Assembly (NCBI GenBank): GCA_031386985.1
Contig: JANNCV010000009.1
Coordinates: 1 to 6,024 of the forward strand
DNA: 6,024 nt
Direction of reading: 5' to 3'
DNA from: JANJUB01 sp031386985
Lineage (GTDB): Bacteria > Armatimonadota > Fimbriimonadia > Fimbriimonadales > Fimbriimonadaceae
The notes below the pieces were generated by a model, which had not been told where the DNA came from, made no database searches, and saw only the letters and a list, made by a program, of their open reading frames with translations. Positions within the stretch are counted from its first letter, which is position 1. The number at the start of each line of letters is the position of its first letter. Shown here one piece after another: positions 1-5,535 of this stretch. Position numbers and translations under genes: made by a program.

Positions 1-996
1 GTCAGGCACAACGGCTTGCATTGCCGTATAAATCGGGATGTACATAATTGCCGCAAGAAGGCAGCCCGTCATCATGATCTTCTTCCGTCCAATTCGGTCG
101 CTCAGAAACCCGAACAAGATGAAGAGCGGGGTGCCAAAGACCAACGCCCAAGCAATGATTTTGTTGGCGTAAGCCCCTTGGATGTTCATCACTTTTTCGA
201 TAAAGAACAGTGCATAGAACTGGCCGGTATACCAAACCACCCCTTGTCCCGCCGTTGCACCGAAAAGCGCGATCAAAACGAGCCTTCGGTTACCTGGGTT
301 CAGGAAGCTCTCTCGAAGCGGATTTGTACTAGTTTTGCCCTCATCCTTTGCCTTTTGAAACAGCGGGGATTCCTGCATGCGGCGACGAATGAAGTAAGAC
401 AGTACGACCAGGACGCTAGAAATCAGGAAAGGAATGCGCCATCCCCAAACTGCGAACTCCGCCTCGCCGAGGGAGGTTCGGGTGAGAAGAATGACGAGCA
501 GGGAAGCAAAGAGTCCCAGCGTGGCCGTCGTTTGAATAAAACTGGTGTAGAATCCTCGCTTTCCCTCGGGCGAGTTTTCGGCAACGTACGTCGCGGCTCC
601 GCCATATTCGCCGCCCAGCGCAAGGCCCTGGATCATTCTCAGAATCAAGAGGATAGCGGGAGCTAAATAGCCAATCTGCGCATACCCCGGCACCAGGCCA
701 ATCGCAAATGTCGAAGCCCCCATCATCACGAGCGTGAGCAAGAACGTGTGCTTGCGCCCGATAATATCGCCCATTCTCCCAAAGAACAGAGCTCCGAAGG
801 GACGAACCACAAACCCCGTAACAAAAATCGCTAGCGTGGAAAGGAGGGAACGAACCGACTCGTCTTTAGGAAAAAACTGCCCGGCCAGAACCGTCGCTAG
901 CGACCCGAAGATGTAAAAGTCATACCACTCGATGAGCGTGCCGCCGGACGAGGCAAAAATGACTTGCCAAAGGTTGCGGTTTGATTGCGCCTTCAT
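1..996 (-). CDS. MFS transporter, metabolite:H+ symporter (MHS) type, 3' end outside window
   Basis: This reading frame is open from its ATG at 996 to the left edge: 332 residues with no stop, so the C-terminal part is missing (family members usually have about 430-550 residues). The product is an inner-membrane secondary transporter. It has an MHS-type opening (GGTLIEWYDFYIFG, residues 18-31) and the MFS loop 2-3 signature GRMGDIIGRK (73-82). RMIQGLALGGEYGGA (120-134) and VAENSPEGKRG (138-148) follow, and the signature recurs between helices 8 and 9 as GFLSDRIGRKK (296-306). These blocks match the shikimate, alpha-ketoglutarate and proline/betaine symporters of the family; a proton-coupled organic acid or osmolyte is the likely cargo, but the substrate cannot be read. 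The start overlaps the stop of the upstream membrane-protein gene (ATGA). No clear Shine-Dalgarno precedes it, so translation probably depends on coupling. Confidence 0.93.
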   Translation of the reverse strand, partial: MKAQSNRNLWQVIFASSGGTLIEWYDFYIFGSLATVLAGQFFPKDESVRSLLSTLAIFVTGFVVRPFGALFFGRMGDIIGRKHTFLLTLVMMGASTFAIGLVPGYAQIGYLAPAILLILRMIQGLALGGEYGGAATYVAENSPEGKRGFYTSFIQTTATLGLFASLLVILLTRTSLGEAEFAVWGWRIPFLISSVLVVLSYFIRRRMQESPLFQKAKDEGKTSTNPLRESFLNPGNRRLVLIALFGATAGQGVVWYTGQFYALFFIEKVMNIQGAYANKIIAWALVFGTPLFILFGFLSDRIGRKKIMMTGCLLAAIMYIPIYTAMQAVVPD

Positions 997-1445
997 TCGC
1001 GAGAGTTTAGCCGCTCTTGCTCATCTTCCGCGTAAGCGTTGACTCTTGCTGCTTCAAATCGCACGGTGAAGGCAAATGAAAGGAATACTGGAAGCCAGAT
1101 CACATCATTCGTTAGGTTAACCAAGCCAAAGGTCCAAGGTAGGGCTCCGACCAAAGCTGCATACAGAAAGCCCAGTGCCCCTGCGATTTTGCCAAACAAA
1201 GCGATCCAGATGAAACCGAAATAGCGGAGCGGCTCTCGAGCTAACAAGTAATAACCGTATCCGAAACTAGCCACCATCATACCGATAGCTTGTAAGAACG
1301 GGGCCTGAACTTCGATCGGCGGCGGCAGGCAAGTGACCAAGGCTACCCTGGCTGGAAACAAGCACACGAAACTCCCCCAAGCGATATTGTAAATCGCCGC
1401 AGCATAGAACCAACCGGCATACCATCTTCGCGTGCGCTCGCTCAT
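993..1445 (-). CDS. Small four-helix integral membrane protein of unknown function
   Basis: This 150-residue product has four likely membrane helices at roughly 13-30, 49-68, 75-98 and 101-128, and a charged cytoplasmic-looking tail (EDEQERLNSRE). Distinctive blocks are AAIYNIAWGSFVCLFP (15-30), GYGYYLLAREPLRYFG (62-77), GKIAGALGFLYA (85-96) and NDVIWLPVF (113-121). The pattern resembles a widespread family of uncharacterised small membrane proteins, but I cannot assign a function. It is the first gene of a minus-strand pair and overlaps the MFS transporter start by 4 bp (its TGA lies inside ATGA), so the two are co-transcribed and probably act in the same process. A TATAGA box ends 8 nt before the ATG and no Shine-Dalgarno is visible, so a leaderless mRNA is possible. 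The gene is intact; the start is the only good ATG. Confidence 0.85.
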   Translation of the reverse strand: MSERTRRWYAGWFYAAAIYNIAWGSFVCLFPARVALVTCLPPPIEVQAPFLQAIGMMVASFGYGYYLLAREPLRYFGFIWIALFGKIAGALGFLYAALVGALPWTFGLVNLTNDVIWLPVFLSFAFTVRFEAARVNAYAEDEQERLNSRE

Positions 1446-1472
1446 AGGAGCGATCTATACCCGACTTGAGCA

Positions 1473-1497
1473 ATTTTGGGCCAAAATCTGCCAAAAT
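1473..1497. promoter_or_regulatory. Operator candidate: palindrome plus an extra half-site
   Basis: The sequence ATTTTGG-G-CCAAAAT (1473-1487) is a perfect 7-bp inverted repeat around one base. A third copy of the half-site, CCAAAAT, lies at 1491-1497, exactly 10 bp (about one helical turn) after the second. The block sits in the divergent region between the minus-strand membrane-protein/transporter pair and the plus-strand winged-helix gene. It is therefore placed to be a transcription-factor site for one or both units. The assignment as an operator is inference from symmetry, spacing and location. Confidence 0.45.
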
Positions 1498-1579
1498 AAT
1501 GCTTCGATGCGCGTTCCTGCGTGTCTTGAGGCTGACCTTGGCAAAGACCCCTACGATAAAGTCGGACGAAATGTTCGCG

Positions 1580-1596
1580 CGATCTTATGCAGATCG
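1580..1596. repeat. Small inverted repeat in the leader of the winged-helix gene
   Basis: CGATCT (1580-1585) and AGATCG (1591-1596) form a perfect 6-bp inverted repeat around the 5-nt loop TATGC. It lies about 38 bp before the preferred ATG at 1634. It could be a second operator or a leader hairpin. At this length it could also be chance, and if translation begins at 1571 or earlier it is coding. Confidence 0.25.
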
Positions 1597-1633
1597 TTTG
1601 ATTCTTGAAAAATTGACAGAAATGGAGTCAGCA

Positions 1634-3352
1634 ATGAAGCTGAGTGAGCTCGCCGATAAGTTATCTGGCGCCGGGCTCGGACTCGCTTCGGTGCGATCTC
1701 TGTTAGCTTCGAACCCGGAAAGGTTCGCTTACCACGAGCGGCGTTGGATTCCAGCAGCTCGATTGGAAGGCGATGGCCGGCCCATGTTGGAGATGATCCG
1801 GCTCTTGGTAGACCGGTTCGGTGGCCCCATGTCCTATCGTCATATTCTGGATGAGGTCGCCCGGATCATGCATAAAGATGTTGAAGCGATTGAAGAGCGC
1901 GTTCGCCGAATGATCGCGGCCAGCTCTGACTTTATCGAAGCTCCCAACGAGACCGTATCGCTATCAGATTGGGCTTTCACTGCGGAAGGAGAAGACTTTG
2001 AGCGAGCTTTGGCTCTTCATAGGTTAACCCAGGTTGACCTTGATGCCGCGATCAAGAAACTTGCGGATGTTGATTGGTTTAGTGATAACGCTGTTGCCGA
2101 AGCCTTAAAGCATGCGCCAATGTCGGCCAAGTTGTTGGGTGCTGTAGCTTGGAGCCAAATGAACTCGCAGGATGCCCGAACGGTCCTGATGTACGATGGT
2201 CGCGAAATGTTTGCCCAGCTGGTTTCGACTGAGGGCTTCGTATACGGAGCTGATGGCATCATCCACCCCGAGTCTGAGGTCAAGAAGTGGCTCTCAACCG
2301 CGGTTAAGGTTGCCGAGAAGCTTGCCCCGCTGGTAGATGTTGAAGATGCCGCTCCGATTGATGTCAAGCCCGTTGACGTGGCGAAGATGGTCGGCAAGAT
2401 TGTGAAGTCGGCTGATTCGATCACGGCCACAAAGTTGCTTGAAGATCATTACGAGATTACGCCGAGCAACAAGACTTTCCCCGATGATATGCACAACCTC
2501 ATGGTTGCACTCAAAGACCAGAAAGAGATTTGGTGGGTCGGCGGAGATCGCTTCCGAAAAGCGAATTCTGCGCCCGACTTCATTGATTCTGTTCCGGAGC
2601 CGTTCCAGTTCCTTCAAACGGAATTCAAGGACGAGGAAGGCGAGCTGATTGATGTCGAACTAACGGACGAGGGCCTAAGCAGCACGCTGCGAAAGCTCCT
2701 CGTTCACCCCCTTGCGATGGACGTTTTGGACGAGGATATCGCGCCCGAGCCGAAGCAACAGCCTGAGCAAATCCGACTCGTGTTGAAGTCAATCCACCGA
2801 GAACTCGGAACGTTCCCGATGGCGCAAATCACTACGGGATGGCTCGACAGCGCACCCAACATCCAAGAGTTGATCTTCGTGAATCACGATGGCAACACCT
2901 TGCAAGTGTGGGTCAATCATGAAGCCCGACTACTTTATGGATTAGTGGATTGGTGGTACGACCAAGCCGTTGAAAGTGGTTCAGTGTTTACGCTGATGAA
3001 GACAAACAAGCCAAACGTGCTTGAGTTCGCTTGGGATGACCAAGCCGACCCCGTCGTGTTCGTTTCTAATCAGCGAATGGAAGAGCTCCGCGAGGTCGCC
3101 TCGCGCGCCGAAGAGCTCAGCACGTTGGACATTCTTATGGAAGTAATGGCGCACTGGCCAAAGGGTGCGGACTTCTTAACGATTCTAGCTGAGATAAACG
3201 TTGTTCGAAGGTCTTCGCGAAGATTGGTCGCATCGCTCCTAAGTAGCTATCAGTGCTTCTTCCAGCGCTCCGGCTCGCCAGTGTGGCACTATGATTCCAA
3301 GAAGATTGAGCTGGGCTTTGACAAGGCAAAGAAGAAGTTCATCAAGAAGTAA
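1634..3352 (+). CDS. Large soluble protein with several winged-helix-like domains, function unknown
   Basis: This 572-residue protein has no signal peptide or membrane helix. It reads as repeated winged-helix-like units. Unit 1 is at 1-41 (MKLSELADKL, then SVRSLLASNPERFAYHERRW); unit 2 at 51-113; unit 3 at about 250-310, ending in WWVGGDRFRKA; unit 4 at about 493-562, ending in FFQRSGSPVWHYD. An acidic linker (232-245) precedes unit 3. A beta-rich stretch (400-480, with ELIFVNHDGNTLQVWVNHE and LLYGLVDWWYD) precedes unit 4. The tail is very basic (FDKAKKKFIKK). Tandem winged helices of the HARE-HTH sort suggest binding to DNA or the transcription machinery, but this is inference and I know no named homologue. 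The start at 1634 is chosen because GGAG (1624-1627) lies 6 nt upstream. In-frame alternatives are ATG at 1622, 1571 and 1499, and TTG at 1466, which would translate the palindrome region. It stands alone, divergent from the transporter pair, and ends at a strong terminator. Confidence 0.82.
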   Translation: MKLSELADKLSGAGLGLASVRSLLASNPERFAYHERRWIPAARLEGDGRPMLEMIRLLVDRFGGPMSYRHILDEVARIMHKDVEAIEERVRRMIAASSDFIEAPNETVSLSDWAFTAEGEDFERALALHRLTQVDLDAAIKKLADVDWFSDNAVAEALKHAPMSAKLLGAVAWSQMNSQDARTVLMYDGREMFAQLVSTEGFVYGADGIIHPESEVKKWLSTAVKVAEKLAPLVDVEDAAPIDVKPVDVAKMVGKIVKSADSITATKLLEDHYEITPSNKTFPDDMHNLMVALKDQKEIWWVGGDRFRKANSAPDFIDSVPEPFQFLQTEFKDEEGELIDVELTDEGLSSTLRKLLVHPLAMDVLDEDIAPEPKQQPEQIRLVLKSIHRELGTFPMAQITTGWLDSAPNIQELIFVNHDGNTLQVWVNHEARLLYGLVDWWYDQAVESGSVFTLMKTNKPNVLEFAWDDQADPVVFVSNQRMEELREVASRAEELSTLDILMEVMAHWPKGADFLTILAEINVVRRSSRRLVASLLSSYQCFFQRSGSPVWHYDSKKIELGFDKAKKKFIKK

Positions 3353-3370
3353 CCGATGGCTTGGAAATGA

Positions 3371-3407
3371 GAAAGGGCGACGCCAGACGGCGTCGCCCTT
3401 TCTTTTT
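3371..3407 (+). terminator. Strong intrinsic terminator after the winged-helix gene
   Basis: A perfect 14-bp GC-rich stem (3371-3384 paired with 3389-3402) closes an AGAC loop and runs straight into TTTTT (3403-3407). It begins 18 bp after the TAA at 3350-3352. The downstream 2TM gene converges on it. On the minus strand the stem is not followed by a clean T run, so it should act mainly on the plus strand, with at most weak bidirectional use. Confidence 0.93.
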
Positions 3408-3459
3408 GCATTAGGTGGCTCTTTGGAAGCACGAACCGAACGCTATGTACTCGCCCCAA

Positions 3460-3885
3460 TCACTGAATGGAGCGTCGCTCTCGCCAGCGCGCAAATTCGC
3501 CATCAAAGCCAGTACCGGCTGTAAGGCGAACATTGAAGAACTCGATCGCGATCCCGATGCCCCATCCCATAATCGGCCAAATCGCCCAAAAGTGTCCGCC
3601 CCCTCTCAGGGCAAGGAAGGACAGAAAAATATTGACTACCAAATAGGTTGCGAGGTGACCGTAGAAATTGGCCATTCTATGGGCGATGAATTGCTCGCGT
3701 TCGGATTCCGTCGCTATGCCTTGCCGGTACTCGGCTTCGGCCTGCTCCAAGGCTTCGTTGGAAATCCCAAGCTCCGATGCGGTGCGTTCAAGAATCTGGC
3801 GGTCAACGTTTGCGTTACCATCAATCGCGGCCGCGCGCTTAATGATTTCGCTCATATCTTGATCGGAATAGCCGTGGTTGTGCAT
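3460..3885 (-). CDS. 2TM domain-containing membrane protein
   Basis: This 141-residue protein has a soluble helical N-terminal part and a two-helix membrane hairpin. The N-terminal half (about 7-60) carries the common pattern in which a helix leads to LERTASELGISNEALEQAEAEY (residues 32-53). A basic/aromatic entry, AHRMANFYGHLATYL (68-82), begins the 2TM domain. Helices are at about 75-93 and 100-118, joined by a short glycine-rich turn (RGGGHFW), with WPIMGWGIGIAIEFF completing the pattern. The C-terminus is basic (FARWRERRSIQ). This matches the 2TM domain family (PF13239-like), whose role is not established; some members accompany regulators or kinases. ATG 3885 is used; ATG 3855 is an alternative and neither has a good Shine-Dalgarno. 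It is monocistronic, divergent from sepF and convergent with the winged-helix gene. Confidence 0.85.
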   Translation of the reverse strand: MHNHGYSDQDMSEIIKRAAAIDGNANVDRQILERTASELGISNEALEQAEAEYRQGIATESEREQFIAHRMANFYGHLATYLVVNIFLSFLALRGGGHFWAIWPIMGWGIGIAIEFFNVRLTAGTGFDGEFARWRERRSIQ

Positions 3886-3929
3886 CTCTGATGAGATTGT
3901 ACGCGAGTTTTTCTGCTACGTTGCACCGA

Positions 3930-3958
3930 ATTGTGCCCATTTTCCGTCAAAATTCCAA
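3930..3958 (-). promoter_or_regulatory. Possible sigma70-type promoter for the 2TM gene
   Basis: Read on the minus strand, TTGGAA (3958-3953) and CACAAT (3935-3930) are separated by exactly 17 bp. Each matches the consensus at four of six positions. A start near 3923 would give a leader of about 38 nt before the ATG at 3885. The match is modest, so this is a candidate only. Confidence 0.3.
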
Positions 3959-3988
3959 GCCGAAGCGCAAAGCACCGGTTTTATGCAC

Positions 3989-3994
3989 TACAAT
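3989..3994 (+). promoter_or_regulatory. Possible -10 box for sepF
   Basis: TACAAT at 3989-3994 matches the -10 consensus at five of six positions and lies about 50 bp before the sepF start, which would give a leader of roughly 43 nt. No convincing -35 hexamer is found at 16-18 bp upstream, so the call is weak. Confidence 0.27.
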
Positions 3995-4030
3995 AAGAGT
4001 AGCCACACTGGAAGTGGCAATAACACAACT

Positions 4031-4036
4031 AGGAGA
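4031..4036 (+). promoter_or_regulatory. Ribosome binding site that fixes the sepF start
   Basis: AGGAGA precedes ATG 4044 by 7 nt, close to an ideal Shine-Dalgarno. It is the best ribosome binding site in the window and rules out the longer in-frame reading from 3891, whose extra 51 residues do not look like SepF. Confidence 0.85.
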
Positions 4037-4043
4037 GAATCTC

Positions 4044-4466
4044 ATGGAAGAGCAACTCGAAATTCAAGAAAACCCCGGCTTTTTGGGCCGTATTCGCGAC
4101 ATGTTCACGACTCGTGACGATAACGAGGCCGATGATGCCGAACCAACGGAGGAGCGACGCATGTCGAAAACTCACGACACGCGCTCGATCTACCGATCGC
4201 ACGTCACCGTTCGCCGGCAAATCGTTTCCTTTGAGGATGCCATTGCGGCAGCCCAAGGTATGAAGCGCGGCGAGCACCAAGTGATGAACCTGACGATGAC
4301 TGAACCAAGCTTACGCGAAAAGATCAAGGACTTTATGTGCGGGGTCAATTTCTCGCAGGAAGGAACCTGGGAAGAAATCGGCGATCACATGTACATCGTT
4401 GTTCCGGCCACAGTTTTTGTTGAGGTAGCCCCCGCTTCACCTCGCCAAATAGCCACTCGGAACTAG
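4044..4466 (+). CDS. sepF: Cell division protein SepF
   Basis: SepF anchors FtsZ to the membrane and bundles its filaments at the division septum. The 140-residue length is close to that of Bacillus SepF (about 150). The architecture is typical: a short N-terminal amphipathic segment FLGRIRDMF (13-21) that would bind membrane, an acidic disordered linker (DDNEADDAEPTEE, 25-37), then the compact SepF domain at about 57-128. In that domain SFEDAIAAAQGMKRGEHQVMN (62-82) matches the first helix and strand. REKIKDFMCG (91-100) matches the DFLSG helix of Bacillus SepF, and WEEIGDHMYIVVPATVFVEV (109-128) matches its IGxxIFLxTPxNVxV end, including the conserved glycine G113. It is not next to ftsZ, ylm or divIVA genes here. 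It is monocistronic, divergent from the 2TM gene and convergent with asd, whose stop is 28 bp away. Confidence 0.9.
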   Translation: MEEQLEIQENPGFLGRIRDMFTTRDDNEADDAEPTEERRMSKTHDTRSIYRSHVTVRRQIVSFEDAIAAAQGMKRGEHQVMNLTMTEPSLREKIKDFMCGVNFSQEGTWEEIGDHMYIVVPATVFVEVAPASPRQIATRN

Positions 4467-4494
4467 CCAGGCAGGGACAGCAAAGGCGCGAAAG

Positions 4495-5517
4495 TTATGC
4501 AACCCCCAAAGGGGGGCAAAGCTGAAGGTATGCCTCCGCGATCTGCACTGCGTTCAAAGCCGCTCCCTTCAAGAGTTGATCTCCGGAAGCGAACAGGCAA
4601 ATGGCGTTCGGGTTACTGACGTCTTGGCGAATGCGCCCGACGAGTACATCGTCTTGCCCGGAGGCATCGCGAGGCATGGGAAAAACGTTGTTTTCTCGGT
4701 CATCAACGATCCTTACTCCCGGAGCTTGAGCCAAGATAGAGCGCACGGCTTGTACGCTGGGGGCGGCACCGGCGAATTCAACTGTGATTGATTCGCTGTG
4801 AGCGCGCAGAACCGGAACTCGAACGCACGTAACGTTGATCTTCAGGCCGGGCATGCAAAGAATCTTCCGGCTTTCCTCAATTACCTTCCATTCTTCCTCG
4901 TTATAGCCGTATTCGTTTATGGCGGTATTGTGGCTGAAGAGGTTAAAGGCGTAGCGGTGAGGAAGCACCTGGGGTTGAGGTTCATTCCCCTCTAGGAAGC
5001 CCCTTGTTTGCTCTACTAACTCTCGCATCGCTTGCGCCCCCGCCCCGCTTGCAGACTGATAAGTGCTGACGATGACGCGCTCGATCTGGCCCAGTTGACG
5101 CAAAGGGGCGAGGGCCATGAGCATGACGATCGCCGAGCAATTTGGAACGGCATAGAGTTTTTGGGCTGAGGTGATAAGGTCGCCGTTGATCTCGGGGATT
5201 ACGAGGGCCACGGCCGGGTCCATTCGGAAAGCGCTTGAGTTATCAATCACGACCGCTCCGAAATCGAGGGCTTTAGGAGCGAACTCGCGCGAGCGCGAAG
5301 CCCCGGCGCTAAAAAACACGAAATCAATCCCTTCGAAGTCGAATCTGGAGACATCCTCGATAGGATAACTGTGACCCCTAAAGGAAAGCTCTTTACCGAC
5401 CGAGCGTTCGCTAGCGAGGAGCTTGAGTTTCCCCAGGGGAAAGCTCCGCTCCTCAAACAACCTAAGGAATTCGCCCCCAACCGCGCCGGTGGCCCCAACA
5501 ATCGCAACGTTTACCAA
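4495..5517 (-). CDS. asd: Aspartate-semialdehyde dehydrogenase
   Basis: Asd is cytoplasmic and makes L-aspartate-4-semialdehyde from aspartyl phosphate with NADPH, the branch-point step toward lysine/diaminopimelate, threonine and methionine. The 340-residue length is normal. Visible are the Rossmann loop GATGAVG (8-14), IDNSSAFRMD (91-100) with the likely phosphate-binding R98, the catalytic C127 in VPNCSAIVM, QSASGAG (154-160), and TCVRVPVLRAHSES (230-243) with R233 and the acid/base H240. The C-terminal GDQLLKGAALNAVQIAE (312-328) is also typical. RAHSE replaces the commoner GHSE form, and FNLFSHNTAINEYGY (191-205) departs from the usual FNVIP-like block; neither touches a catalytic residue. 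The start is TTG 5517, with AGGG (5526-5523) 5 nt upstream and an N-terminus matching the family. It follows tatC after 18 bp, so the two are probably co-transcribed. It converges with sepF. Confidence 0.95.
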   Translation of the reverse strand: MVNVAIVGATGAVGGEFLRLFEERSFPLGKLKLLASERSVGKELSFRGHSYPIEDVSRFDFEGIDFVFFSAGASRSREFAPKALDFGAVVIDNSSAFRMDPAVALVIPEINGDLITSAQKLYAVPNCSAIVMLMALAPLRQLGQIERVIVSTYQSASGAGAQAMRELVEQTRGFLEGNEPQPQVLPHRYAFNLFSHNTAINEYGYNEEEWKVIEESRKILCMPGLKINVTCVRVPVLRAHSESITVEFAGAAPSVQAVRSILAQAPGVRIVDDRENNVFPMPRDASGQDDVLVGRIRQDVSNPNAICLFASGDQLLKGAALNAVQIAEAYLQLCPPLGVA

Positions 5518-5535
5518 ATCTGCCCTATGTGTACC

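Noticed and set aside
16..666. Plus-strand open frame of 216 codons opposite the transporter
   Set aside because: It is the antisense shadow of the MHS transporter, whose frame has clear family motifs throughout; the plus-strand translation has no recognisable domain.
1613..1618. Perfect TTGACA hexamer that could be a -35 box
   Set aside because: The matching -10 position would fall at about 1636-1641, inside the coding region, and no TATAAT-like sequence is there.
2017..2430. Minus-strand open frame of 137 codons inside the winged-helix gene
   Set aside because: It is a low-complexity Ser/Ala/Thr-rich shadow of the sense frame, without a ribosome binding site or domain pattern.
3415..3891. 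Plus-strand open frame of 158 codons opposite the 2TM gene
   Set aside because: The minus strand encodes a well-patterned 2TM protein; the plus-strand product has no coherent domain and begins with no ribosome binding site.
4012..4023. Weak CCAC...GTGG inverted repeat region before sepF
   Set aside because: The arms are four bases long around a seven-base loop, which is expected by chance in a region of this size.
4503..4515. CCCCC-AAA-GGGGG hairpin at the end of asd, possibly a terminator between asd and sepF
   Set aside because: The stem is only 5 bp with a 3-nt loop, lies inside the asd coding region (codons for PPLG), and has no T run on either strand.
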